From NCBI GenBank assembly GCA_964474045.1, contig CAYYRC010000019.1, positions 1-49,301 on the forward strand: a stretch of DNA of 49,301 nt, read 5' to 3'. Below the pieces are notes generated by a model, which was not told the origin of the DNA, ran no database searches, and worked only from the letters and a program-made list of their open reading frames with translations. The position numbers and the translations under genes were made by a program. Positions 19,891-27,778 of this stretch are shown piece after piece (the first letter of the stretch is position 1; each line of letters begins with the position of its first letter). Source of the DNA: JACJWR01 sp964474045 (GTDB lineage Bacteria > Actinomycetota > Actinomycetes > S36-B12 > UBA10799).

Positions 19891-21387
19891 CTAGGGCCGC
19901 GTGATGGTCGTGACGGGCGTCTCGTACCAGGTGCTGCCGATCTTGACCTGAGCTTTGAAGGGCATCGACTGACCGGTGCCCAAGACGCCCAGGGCCCGCG
20001 GGCAAGCGGTGGCCGGCATGAAGGTTGTCCCGCCCACGTCCGTCGCGACTGCGGTGCAGCTTCCCGCGTCCTGGTAGGTCGCCAGGTTGATGTCGAATGT
20101 GTTCCCCGGGCTGCTGAGCGCTTGGGCAGTGGGGGTAGCCGCGTTAGCGCTGGCCCAGTTGTAGCCCCAGACACCCCAGTTCCTTCCGGCAGTAATCCGG
20201 GCATCGGTGTTGTAGATGATCCGGTAGACCGTTGGATTGGCACCCGCCGCGGTGGAAAGCGACGCGGGCACCACCTTGAGGGTGTTGCCGGACTGTGTGA
20301 GCAGCAGGTCGTTGGAGGTCATCACGCGGTTGAGCGTGCCAGTCGAGCCACTTTCCTGGGCAACCGCAGCGAAGACGCCGTTTCCGTAGGCGACGCCGTA
20401 CCAGGACTGGTTGGCGTTAGAGGTGTTCCCGGCCGTCCAGGTGATGCCGTCGCTGCTCGTCATCGCCCTGTCGTTGGTGCCGCTTGCCGACACGGCCACG
20501 AACTTGTTGTTGCCATAGGTCACGGACTTCCAGGTGTTGTTGGCGGCAGGGCTGCGCGTTGTCCATGCGGACCCGTCAGTGCTGGACATGACCGCACTGT
20601 TGCCCACCGCGACATAGGTGCCGTTGGCGTAGGTGATGCCGGTCCACGTGGTGCCGGTCTGGGTGATTGTCTCCAGCGTCCAGGTGGCGCCGTCAGTGCT
20701 GGTCATCACGCCGGCTGTGGGGGTCGCCGGCGAGGCGGGCTGGGAGTTGTCGGCCACGGCAACATACTTGCCGCCCCCGTAGGTGACGCCAACCCAGGCA
20801 AGGTCGGCGGGTGTTGTTTGAGGGGTCCAGGTGATGCCGTCGGTGCTGGTCATTGCACGGCTGCCCGAGCCTGAATTCGCAACAGCCACGAATACTCCGT
20901 TGCCGAACGTCACGGCATTCCAGGCAATATCGGGCGTGACGCGAGAGGTCCAAGTGACTCCGTCACTGCTTGTCATGACGTGTTGCGAACTGGCGCCGCC
21001 GCTCGTGGCAACGGCAACAAACGTCCCATTGCCGTAAGTCACGCCGCGCCATGCCTGGGTCGGCGACGTGCGGGATGTCCAGGTGATGCCGTCAGCGCTT
21101 GTCATCACTCGGCTGCCAGTGCCGTTCGTGGAAACGGCGACGAAGGTGCCGTTTCCGTAGGTGATGCCCCGCCAGTTGTTCTCCGGGACCAGGCCGGTCG
21201 TGTTGACCGACGCCCTGAGCGCCCAACCTGATCCGTCAGCGGCAGCGGACGCTGGGGCGGTGGCCGCCACGACGCCGACCATCGCCAGCATGGCGATGAG
21301 GGCGAAGATCAGCGCGGGGCGGAGGCGGCTGCGCGCGTCGTTTCCCGCCATTGCAGGGCTTGCGTGGGTGATGCGCTCCTGGAGCAT
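19891..21387 (-). CDS. Secreted seven-repeat beta-propeller protein
   Basis: The 498-residue product has a basic N-terminus and a Sec signal peptide (hydrophobic ALIFALIAMLAMVGVVA, cleavage likely after APASA). It then has seven repeats of 40-50 residues with the consensus W-x-G-V-T-Y-G-N-G-x-F-V-A-V, then MTSxDGxTWT, each ending in a Trp-containing strand. Seven such units would close a beta-propeller, similar to sialidase/photosynthesis-stability-factor-like surface proteins. A separate C-terminal domain of about 130 residues follows. ATG 21387 is preceded by GAGGAG 6 nt upstream, preferred over the upstream start at 21438. Ligand and function are unknown. Confidence 0.8.
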   Translation of the reverse strand: MLQERITHASPAMAGNDARSRLRPALIFALIAMLAMVGVVAATAPASAAADGSGWALRASVNTTGLVPENNWRGITYGNGTFVAVSTNGTGSRVMTSADGITWTSRTSPTQAWRGVTYGNGTFVAVATSGGASSQHVMTSSDGVTWTSRVTPDIAWNAVTFGNGVFVAVANSGSGSRAMTSTDGITWTPQTTPADLAWVGVTYGGGKYVAVADNSQPASPATPTAGVMTSTDGATWTLETITQTGTTWTGITYANGTYVAVGNSAVMSSTDGSAWTTRSPAANNTWKSVTYGNNKFVAVSASGTNDRAMTSSDGITWTAGNTSNANQSWYGVAYGNGVFAAVAQESGSTGTLNRVMTSNDLLLTQSGNTLKVVPASLSTAAGANPTVYRIIYNTDARITAGRNWGVWGYNWASANAATPTAQALSSPGNTFDINLATYQDAGSCTAVATDVGGTTFMPATACPRALGVLGTGQSMPFKAQVKIGSTWYETPVTTITRP

Positions 21388-21474
21388 GGCCGACTCCTCG
21401 TTCCTGCGTGCAACCGTCTGCATGAATTCACAGACCATAACGTGAAACGCCAGGTATGTGCAGGGCCACGCGAT

Positions 21475-21645
21475 TCGGCTCGCTATTGGCTCGGACTGGG
21501 TCGCCCCCCGGGTGCCGCTGGATCAACCCGCTGGGCTGGTCGGCAGATCCGCCGCCACCTGCACCAGCTCCCGAGCCGTGTCGTACACGTCGTGCGCCAT
21601 GACCAGCACCAGGTCCGGGAACCCGATCGGAGCATCATGGTGCGG
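21475..21645. pseudogene. Remnant of vapC 3' end fused to alpha/beta hydrolase 3' end
   Basis: Bases 21507-21641 are about 80 percent identical by eye to 22292-22428, which spans the vapC terminus and the convergent hydrolase terminus. On the plus strand the fragment still encodes the vapC-like end GCRWINPLG with small changes. On the minus strand 21523 to about 21645 keeps an open frame reading GFPDLVLVMAHDVYD and the hydrolase stop codon at the homologous place. Weaker similarity continues left to about 21475. It is a decayed second copy of this junction, lying directly upstream of vapB. Confidence 0.75.
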
Positions 21646-21665
21646 GTGTGGTCGCATCAAGATGC

Positions 21666-21671
21666 TACGCT
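21666..21671 (+). promoter_or_regulatory. Candidate -10 element for vapBC
   Basis: TACGCT lies exactly 12 nt before the vapB ATG, consistent with a leaderless transcript. No ribosome site is visible upstream of the ATG, which supports this. Confidence 0.4.
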
Positions 21672-21677
21672 GCTCTC

Positions 21678-21902
21678 ATGCGCACGACCTACACGCCAGC
21701 GCCCGACGTGGAGGCGGAGATCCGACGACTCCGCAAGGAGTTGGGCATCGGTGTGAGTGAGGCGATCAACCTGCTCGCGAGACGCGGTATGGCGGCGGGA
21801 AGCACGCCCAGCCAGGGCTTCCGCCAGCGGTCGACTTCCATGGGCGCCAAGATTCCGGTCGCGGACATCGGTGCAGTCCTCGAACAGTTGGATCACGAGT
21901 AG
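21678..21902 (+). CDS. VapB-type ribbon-helix-helix antitoxin
   Basis: A 74-residue protein. Its first half, MRTTYTPAPDVEAEIRRLRK followed by ELGIGVSEAINLLARRG, has the RHH/MetJ-like DNA-binding pattern. The C-terminal half is probably the disordered toxin-neutralising segment. It would repress its own promoter and neutralise the PIN toxin encoded next. The stop codon overlaps the toxin GTG by one base (TAGTG), the usual coupling in such modules. An upstream in-frame start at 21648 has no family similarity. Confidence 0.85.
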   Translation: MRTTYTPAPDVEAEIRRLRKELGIGVSEAINLLARRGMAAGSTPSQGFRQRSTSMGAKIPVADIGAVLEQLDHE

Positions 21903-22324
21903 TGCTGCTCGACGCGAATCTGCTGCTGTACGCCGTGGATGCTGACTCACCGGTCCATGCAAGGGTTGCGGACTGGCTGGAGAGCACCTTGTCGGGTCCC
22001 ACCCGCGTGGGTTTGCCGTGGCAGTCCATCGGGGCCTTCCTGCGGATCGCGACTCACCCGCGCGTCTACGAGAGGCCCCTCACAGCGTCGGCGGCGTGGG
22101 GTTACGTCGAGGACTGGCTGGGTGCTCCGAACGCGTGGATTCCGGCGGCGGGCGCCTCGACGGGTGTGGTGTTGGGTCGGTTGATGCAGGCGGGGATTGC
22201 GGGGAACCTCGTGCCGGATGCCCAGCTGGCAGCGTTGGCGATCGAGCACGGAGTGGCAGTCGCCAGCGCTGACGCGGACTTCGGGCGCTTTCCCGGGTGC
22301 CGCTGGATCAACCCGCTTGGCTGA
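21902..22324 (+). CDS. VapC-type PIN-domain toxin ribonuclease
   Basis: A 140-residue PIN domain. The acidic metal-binding residues are D4 in MLLDANLLLYA, D106 in LVPDAQLAALA and D124/D126 in SADADF; the second-helix acidic residue usually seen in SEL or NE motifs is replaced by Gln/Ser in WQSIGAF, so metal coordination may differ. VapC enzymes cleave tRNA or rRNA when free of antitoxin. The last 17 bases overlap the 3' end of the convergent hydrolase gene. Confidence 0.88.
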   Translation: MLLDANLLLYAVDADSPVHARVADWLESTLSGPTRVGLPWQSIGAFLRIATHPRVYERPLTASAAWGYVEDWLGAPNAWIPAAGASTGVVLGRLMQAGIAGNLVPDAQLAALAIEHGVAVASADADFGRFPGCRWINPLG

Positions 22325-23255
22325 CCGAGGGGTCCGCCGCCTCCACGTGCCCCAACTCCCGGGCCTTGTCGTAGACGTCGTGCACCATGTCCAGCACCAG
22401 GTCCGGGAACTCGATCGGCAGCATGTGGGTGCCGTGCAGGACGTGCACCACGGCGTGCGGGATCTTCTCGGCGAAGGCGACGATGTCGCGCATCGAGGTC
22501 ATGACGTCGAAGCCGCCGGCAGCGATCGTCACGGGCACCTCGATGAAGGACGGGTCCAGAGCCTGGTGCTCGCTGGCGGCGACGCCCAGGTTGAAGTACC
22601 ACTGGAAGTCGTGCTCCAGGAACGCCTGGATCCACGGCACGGCGTGCTCCGGGTCGGCGTGGGGCATCATGAACCCGCTCCAGCGCAGGACGTCGGCGAA
22701 GGTCCGGCCCTTGGGCACAGCCCGCGCCAGGGCGGTCAGCGGGGCGCCCAGCAAACGCCCCCCTTGCACCACCCCCATCGCCATGTGGCGGCGCAGCGGC
22801 TTCGGCACCAGCAGCGGCGCGAAGCTGGCCTCGAAGGTGCCGCCGGGCACGCCCGCCAGCGCCACGATCCCGGCGACCCGCTCGGGGTGCTGGGAGGCCA
22901 TCTCGAAGGCCACGTTGACCCCGATCGACCAGCCGACGATCACCGCGCTGTCCCAGCCCATGGCGTCCATAAGGGCGAAGGCGTCGTCGACGTGGTCGGG
23001 GACGCCGATGCGCTTGGGGTCCGCGGGCTTCTCGGAACCTAGGCCGCCGCGGTGGTTCCAGCCCGCCACCCAGTAGTCCGGCTCGTCGGACAGCAGCTTC
23101 GGCCACGCCTCCGGCGGGGTGCCAAGACCGTTGCACACCAGCACCGGGGGGCCGTCGGCGTCGTTGGTCCAGCCCAGCAGCGAGGTGCCGTCGACGCCGG
23201 TGAAGCGGAAACGTCGATAGTTCAGCAGCGGCTCCACGCCACTCATTGTGAACAT
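22308..23255 (-). CDS. Alpha/beta hydrolase fold protein
   Basis: This 315-residue cytosolic enzyme of the alpha/beta hydrolase superfamily has nucleophile elbow GWSIGV, a late acid in GGFDVMTS and the catalytic His in GTHMLPIE, plus the oxyanion-side NGLGTPPEAW loop. The substrate cannot be predicted; sequence style is close to esterase or lipase-like regulators such as RsbQ-type proteins. ATG at 23255 and ATG at 23246 are both possible, without a clear ribosome site. Its C-terminal 40 residues are duplicated as a remnant at 21523-21645, left of vapBC. Confidence 0.85.
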   Translation of the reverse strand: MFTMSGVEPLLNYRRFRFTGVDGTSLLGWTNDADGPPVLVCNGLGTPPEAWPKLLSDEPDYWVAGWNHRGGLGSEKPADPKRIGVPDHVDDAFALMDAMGWDSAVIVGWSIGVNVAFEMASQHPERVAGIVALAGVPGGTFEASFAPLLVPKPLRRHMAMGVVQGGRLLGAPLTALARAVPKGRTFADVLRWSGFMMPHADPEHAVPWIQAFLEHDFQWYFNLGVAASEHQALDPSFIEVPVTIAAGGFDVMTSMRDIVAFAEKIPHAVVHVLHGTHMLPIEFPDLVLDMVHDVYDKARELGHVEAADPSVSQAG

Positions 23256-23284
23256 CACCGGCTGCGCACCCGGCCGCGGGTGCC

Positions 23285-23290
23285 TAGTCT
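23285..23290 (+). promoter_or_regulatory. Candidate -10 element for the YceI gene
   Basis: TAGTCT lies exactly 12 nt before the ATG, giving a leaderless transcript. No ribosome site or -35 is visible. Confidence 0.45.
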
Positions 23291-23296
23291 GCGGCC

Positions 23297-23836
23297 ATGG
23301 AGACCGTGACGATCACTCCGACGAACGCAGACCTGCACGTCCTCACCACAGCCGAGGGCGCCGCCGGCCGCGTCGGCCACGACCTCGTGCTCGACGTCGA
23401 CGACTTCCGGGGGACGGTCGTGCTCGACGGCGACCTCCCGACCGACGTGCGCCTGGTCGCGGCGCTGACGAGCCTGCGGGTGCTGTCCGGCACCGGCGGC
23501 CTCAAGCCGCTGACGGCCGGCGACAAGGCGCAGATCCTCCGCAACGCCACCAAGGCGCTGAAGGCCGACGACAGTTCCGGGGTGCTGTTCGCCGCCACCG
23601 ACGTGGCCCGCACGGACGGCGGTTTCCAGTTGACCGGCACGGTCACCATCGGCGAGGTGACGCGACCGCTGACGGCGCAGGTCAGGGTGGCCGAGGGCGA
23701 GGACCGCTGGACGGTGACGAGCACCGTGGAGCTGCGCCAGACCGACTTCGGGATCACCCCCTACAGCGCCATGTTCGGCACCCTCAGGGTCGCCGACGTG
23801 GTGCGCGTGCGCTTCGACGCGGCCGTCGGGAAGTAG
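23297..23836 (+). CDS. YceI family lipid-binding-like protein
   Basis: A 179-residue beta-rich protein of the YceI family, whose lipocalin-like barrel binds polyprenoid or amphiphilic ligands. Family features include the opening LHVLTTAEGAAGRVGHDL, the mid-region GTVTIGEVTRPLT and the terminal TDFGITPYSAMFGTLRVAD. There is no signal peptide, so it is cytosolic here, as in many actinobacterial members. It is followed 6 nt later by a dehydrogenase, likely in one transcript. Confidence 0.9.
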   Translation: METVTITPTNADLHVLTTAEGAAGRVGHDLVLDVDDFRGTVVLDGDLPTDVRLVAALTSLRVLSGTGGLKPLTAGDKAQILRNATKALKADDSSGVLFAATDVARTDGGFQLTGTVTIGEVTRPLTAQVRVAEGEDRWTVTSTVELRQTDFGITPYSAMFGTLRVADVVRVRFDAAVGK

Positions 23837-23842
23837 CGCCAC

Positions 23843-24766
23843 TTGGGCCCGACGATCGTGCTGCCCGGCTGGCTGCGCGTACCGGCCGCGGCTGGGCTGC
23901 GCCCGGTGCCGTGGGAGGGCGACTGGGAGGCGCTCCCAAACGACACCGACCTGGCCGCCTGCCGCGTTTTCGTCCCGCCCTACATGGGGCCCGCGGCCAA
24001 CGCCGAGCTGTCTCTGCGGATGCCTGGGCTGGAGTTGGTGCAGACGCTCACCGCCGGCGTCGACGGGATCGCCGAGCTGCTGCCGCGAGGGGCGGTGCTT
24101 TGCGGCGCGGTGGGGGTGCACGATGCCAGCACTGCCGAGCTGGCCGTCGGCCTGATGATCGCCGCCCAGCGGGGCATCGACGTCGCCGCCCGCGATCGGT
24201 CTGAGGGTGTGTGGCGCCATGAGCGGCGCCGGTCGCTGGCCGACAGCCGGGTGCTGTTGGTCGGCTGGGGCGGGGTCGGCCGCGCGATCGGTGAGCGCCT
24301 GGCGGGGTTCGAGTGCGAGGTCGTGGCGGTCGGCAGGACGGCGCGCCTGGAGGGCGACTGTCGGGTACACGGTGCCGATGAGCTGGACACGCTGCTGCCG
24401 GGCGCCGACATCGTCGTCGTGGCGGTGCCGCTGTCGGCGCAGACGCGGGGGATGTTCGACGCCGACAGGATCGCGCGCATGGCAGACGGGGCGCTGTTGG
24501 TCAATGTGGCCCGCGGGCCAGTGGTGGACACCGACGCGCTTGTGGCGCAGGCGTCGACCGGCCGGCTCCGGGCCGCCGTGGACGTTACCGACCCCGAGCC
24601 GCTGCCGCCGGCGCATCCGCTGTGGACGTGCCCCGGGGTCCTCATCACCCCGCACCTCGGCGGCAACTCTGCAGCGTTCCCGCCGCGCGCCCAGCGGATG
24701 CTCGACCGGCAGCTGCTGCGCTGGGCCGCCGGGGAGGCGCTGCGGGGTGTGGTGGCCCGCGATTGA
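23843..24766 (+). CDS. D-isomer-specific 2-hydroxyacid dehydrogenase
   Basis: A 307-residue NAD(P)-dependent dehydrogenase. The Rossmann fingerprint is VLLVGWGGVGRAIGERL, and the catalytic triad is Arg in VNVARGPVVDT, Glu in VTDPEPLPP and His in ITPHLGGN. It would interconvert a 2-keto acid and a D-2-hydroxy acid; the small-domain sequence does not point to one substrate. The start is assigned to TTG 23843, the only start codon near the YceI stop that includes the first strand TIVLPGW. Probably co-transcribed with the YceI gene. Confidence 0.88.
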   Translation: MGPTIVLPGWLRVPAAAGLRPVPWEGDWEALPNDTDLAACRVFVPPYMGPAANAELSLRMPGLELVQTLTAGVDGIAELLPRGAVLCGAVGVHDASTAELAVGLMIAAQRGIDVAARDRSEGVWRHERRRSLADSRVLLVGWGGVGRAIGERLAGFECEVVAVGRTARLEGDCRVHGADELDTLLPGADIVVVAVPLSAQTRGMFDADRIARMADGALLVNVARGPVVDTDALVAQASTGRLRAAVDVTDPEPLPPAHPLWTCPGVLITPHLGGNSAAFPPRAQRMLDRQLLRWAAGEALRGVVARD

Positions 24767-24781
24767 GTCGGGGCCGATCAC

Positions 24782-24787
24782 TAGCAT
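24782..24787 (+). promoter_or_regulatory. Candidate -10 element for ilvD
   Basis: TAGCAT lies exactly 12 nt before the ilvD ATG and predicts a leaderless mRNA; no ribosome site precedes the ATG. Confidence 0.4.
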
Positions 24788-24793
24788 GACGCC

Positions 24794-26467
24794 ATGGTCG
24801 ACATGAAGCCCCGCAGCAAGGACGTTACCGACGGACTGGAGCGCGCCGCCGCCCGCGGCATGTTGCGCGCCGTGGGCATGACCGACGCCGACTGGCCCAA
24901 GCCGCAGATCGGCGTGGCCTCCAGCTGGAACGAGATCACGCCGTGCAACCTCTCGCTGGAGCGGTTGGCAAAGGCTGCGAAGGAGGGCGTGCACGCCGCC
25001 GGCGGCTACCCGCTGCAGTTCGGCACCATCAGCGTGTCCGACGGCATCTCGATGGGCCACGAGGGCATGCACTTCTCACTGGTCAGCCGCGAGGTCATCG
25101 CCGACTCGGTGGAGGCGGTGATGGAGGCCGAGCGCCTTGACGGCATGGTCACCTTCGCGGGCTGCGACAAGTCGCTGCCGGGCATGCTCATGGCCGCGGC
25201 GCGCACGGATGTGGCGAGCGTGTTCGTCTACGCGGGCTCGATCCTGCCCGGACGCCTGGGCGACAAGGACGTCACGATCATCGACGCCTTCGAGGCCGTC
25301 GGAGCCTGCGCCCGCGGCCTCATCACCCGCGACGAGGTCGATGCCGTGGAGCGAGCGATCTGCCCGGGCGAAGGCGCGTGCGGCGGCATGTACACGGCCA
25401 ACACCATGGCGAGCGCGGCGGAGGCGATGGGCATGTCGCTTCCCGGGTCTGCCGCGCCCCCGGCAGTGGACCGTCGCCGCGACGGGATCGCCCGCGCCTC
25501 CGGCGCCGCCGTCGTGGAGCTGATCCGCCAGGGCATCACCACCCGCGACATCATCACGCGGGAGTCGCTGGAGAACGCGATCGCGGTGGTCATGGCTTTC
25601 GGCGGCTCCACGAACGCGGTGCTGCACCTGCTGGCCATCGCCCACGAGGCTGAGGTGGACCTCTCAATGGAGGACTTCCACCGCATCGGGTCCAAGGTGC
25701 CGCTGCTGGCCGACGTCAAGCCGTTCGGGCGCTACGTGATGAGCGACGTCGACCGGGTGGGCGGGGTGCCGGTGGTCATGCGGGCGCTGTACGACGCCGG
25801 GCTCATCAACGGCGACTGCATGACCGTCACCGGCAAGACGGTGGCCGAGAACCTGGAGGCCATCGACTCGCCCGACCCCGACGGCGACATCCTCCGGGCG
25901 ATCGCTACGCCGCTGGACACCCACGGCGGCATCACGATCCTGGGTGGCTCGCTGGCCCCGGAAGGTGCCGTGTGCAAGAGCGCCGGGGTGCCGGTTCACG
26001 TCTTCGAGGGCGCCGCGCGGGTGTTCGAGCGCGAGCAGGAGGCCATGGCGGCGCTGGAGGACGGAAGCATCCAGGCAGGCGACGTCGTGGTTATCCGCTG
26101 GGAGGGGCCGAAGGGCGGCCCGGGCATGCGCGAGATGCTGATGATCACGGGGGCGATCAAGGGCGCCGGGCTGGGCAAGGACGTGCTGCTGCTCACCGAC
26201 GGCCGCTTCTCGGGGGGCACCACCGGGCTGTGCGTGGGCCACGTCGCCCCCGAGGCTGCCGACGGTGGGCCGATCGCCCTGATCGAGGAGGGCGACCGCG
26301 TGCGGATCGACCTCGATGCCCGCACGCTGGACTTGCTGGTCGAGCCTGACGAGCTGCAGCGCCGGCGCAAGGAGTGGCGCCCGCTGCCGCCCCGCTACAC
26401 CCGCGGGGTGCTGGCCAAGTACGCCAAGCTCGTGGGTTCGGCCTCCAAGGGCGCCGTCTGCGACTGA
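24794..26467 (+). CDS. ilvD: Dihydroxy-acid dehydratase
   Basis: IlvD dehydrates 2,3-dihydroxy-isovalerate and -methylvalerate, the third common step of Val/Ile synthesis, using an Fe-S cluster. The 557-residue protein has family landmarks: SRSKD-like KPRSKDVTDGLERAAARG, ASSWNEITPCN, TFAGCDKSLPGM with a cluster Cys, CPGEGACGGMYTANTM with a second Cys, and the late GRFSGGTTGLCVGHVAPEA. It lies 3.4 kb upstream of ilvBNC rather than in that operon. Start ATG 24794; an in-frame ATG at 24803 is also possible. Confidence 0.97.
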   Translation: MVDMKPRSKDVTDGLERAAARGMLRAVGMTDADWPKPQIGVASSWNEITPCNLSLERLAKAAKEGVHAAGGYPLQFGTISVSDGISMGHEGMHFSLVSREVIADSVEAVMEAERLDGMVTFAGCDKSLPGMLMAAARTDVASVFVYAGSILPGRLGDKDVTIIDAFEAVGACARGLITRDEVDAVERAICPGEGACGGMYTANTMASAAEAMGMSLPGSAAPPAVDRRRDGIARASGAAVVELIRQGITTRDIITRESLENAIAVVMAFGGSTNAVLHLLAIAHEAEVDLSMEDFHRIGSKVPLLADVKPFGRYVMSDVDRVGGVPVVMRALYDAGLINGDCMTVTGKTVAENLEAIDSPDPDGDILRAIATPLDTHGGITILGGSLAPEGAVCKSAGVPVHVFEGAARVFEREQEAMAALEDGSIQAGDVVVIRWEGPKGGPGMREMLMITGAIKGAGLGKDVLLLTDGRFSGGTTGLCVGHVAPEAADGGPIALIEEGDRVRIDLDARTLDLLVEPDELQRRRKEWRPLPPRYTRGVLAKYAKLVGSASKGAVCD

Positions 26468-26483
26468 CAGCGCGCCCCGCTGT

Positions 26484-27141
26484 GCCTGTGGACAGGCTCG
26501 GCGACGCCGCAGCGGGGTGTGAGCTACTGGTGGAATGTCGGGGAGGGGTTCATCATGGCTGTCATGGCGTCCGAGGCTCTGCTCACCCGGGCTGATCGCG
26601 ATGCGCTGCCCGAGGACGGGCGGCGCCACGAGTTGCTGGACGGGGCCATCGTCGTGACGCCGTCGCCGGGGTTTGGTCATCAGGTGATCGTCGGTGCCCT
26701 GCATCTGGAGCTCTCAGGGGCGCTGGACGGCTCCGACCTGTTGGTGCTGACGGGCCCGTTCGACGTTGTGCTGTCGGAGTCCACGGTGGTGGCGCCGGAC
26801 CTGGTGGTGGCGCGGCGGTCGGATTTCACGGCCAGGGACCTGCCGGTGGCGCCGCTGCTGGTGGTGGAGGTGCGCTCGCGCAGCACGGCGACGATCGACG
26901 CGGTGGTCAAGCGGGAGCTCTACGAGCGGGCCGGGGTGCCGTCGTACTGGCTGGTTGATCCGGCTGGACCGGCGATCACGGTGCTGGAGTTGGTCGATGG
27001 GCGTTACGCGCAGGTGGCCCGCGCCACTGCCGGGGAGGCGATCGAGGTCGGCACGCCGGCGCCGATGCGGCTGACCCCCGCGCGGTGGCTGACGAACGTC
27101 TGATCAGCCGCCCGGTGGTTGAGCGGCAAGGCGTGTGGGCG
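26484..27141 (+). repeat. Tandem duplication unit, copy 1 (658 bp)
   Basis: This unit contains a complete Uma2 gene with its upstream sequence and is repeated with a constant offset of 658 bp. Only a handful of base differences are visible: two in the coding sequence and a few in the first 35 bases. Confidence 0.9.
26555..27103 (+). CDS. Uma2 family putative endonuclease, copy 1
   Basis: A 182-residue protein of the Uma2/DUF820 family with a restriction-endonuclease-like fold. The nuclease motif is visible as PDLVVARR, then VVEVRSRSTATIDAVVKREL (D, E and K of PD-(D/E)xK), with DG near residue 30 and YWLVDP towards the end. The role is unproven; the family is abundant in Cyanobacteria and Actinobacteria and is often multicopy. 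ATG 26555 has GGGGAGGGG 6 nt upstream; open frame extends to 26519 without similarity. The protein differs from copy 2 at two residues (Ala/Thr and Ala/Val). Confidence 0.88.
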   Translation: MAVMASEALLTRADRDALPEDGRRHELLDGAIVVTPSPGFGHQVIVGALHLELSGALDGSDLLVLTGPFDVVLSESTVVAPDLVVARRSDFTARDLPVAPLLVVEVRSRSTATIDAVVKRELYERAGVPSYWLVDPAGPAITVLELVDGRYAQVARATAGEAIEVGTPAPMRLTPARWLTNV

Positions 27142-27778
27142 GCCTGTGGACAAGTTCGGCGACGCCGCAGCGGAGTGTGAGCTACTGGTGGAATGTCGGG
27201 GAGGGGTTCATCATGGCTGTCATGGCGTCCGAGGCTCTGCTCACCCGGGCTGATCGCGATGCGCTGCCCGAGGACGGGCGGCGCCACGAGTTGCTGGACG
27301 GGGCCATCGTCGTGACGCCGTCGCCGGGGTTTGGTCATCAGGTGATCGTCGGTGCCCTGCATCTGGAGCTCTCAGGGGCGCTGGACGGCTCCGACCTGTT
27401 GGTGCTGACGGGCCCGTTCGACGTTGTGCTGTCGGAGTCCACGGTGGTGGCGCCGGACCTGGTGGTGGCGCGGCGGTCGGATTTCACGGCCAGGGACCTG
27501 CCGGTGGCGCCGCTGCTGGTGGTGGAGGTGCGCTCGCGCAGCACGGCGACGATCGACGCGGTGGTCAAGCGGGAGCTCTACGAGCGGGCCGGGGTGCCGT
27601 CGTACTGGCTGGTTGATCCGGCTGGACCGGCGATCACGGTGCTGGAGTTGGTCGATGGGCGTTACACGCAGGTGGCCCGCGCCACTGCCGGGGAGGCGAT
27701 CGAGGTCGGCACGCCGGTGCCGATGCGGCTGACCCCCGCGCGGTGGCTGACGAACGTCTGATCTGACGAACGTCTGAT
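27142..27778 (+). repeat. Tandem duplication unit, copy 2, ending in a 16-bp tandem repeat
   Basis: The second copy of the 658-bp unit starts at the shared GCCTGTGGAC. At its end a 16-bp sequence (27747-27762) is repeated immediately and perfectly (27763-27778), abutting the stop codon of the convergent CPBP gene. The short repeat probably marks the duplication breakpoint. Confidence 0.88.
27213..27761 (+). CDS. Uma2 family putative endonuclease, copy 2
   Basis: Nearly identical to the preceding gene: over 549 coding bases I find two differences, both changing the amino acid. All nuclease-motif residues and the ribosome site are retained, so both copies look functional. The 658-bp spacing and near-identity point to a very recent tandem duplication or to gene conversion. 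It ends 17 nt before the convergent CPBP protease gene. Confidence 0.88.
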   Translation: MAVMASEALLTRADRDALPEDGRRHELLDGAIVVTPSPGFGHQVIVGALHLELSGALDGSDLLVLTGPFDVVLSESTVVAPDLVVARRSDFTARDLPVAPLLVVEVRSRSTATIDAVVKRELYERAGVPSYWLVDPAGPAITVLELVDGRYTQVARATAGEAIEVGTPVPMRLTPARWLTNV

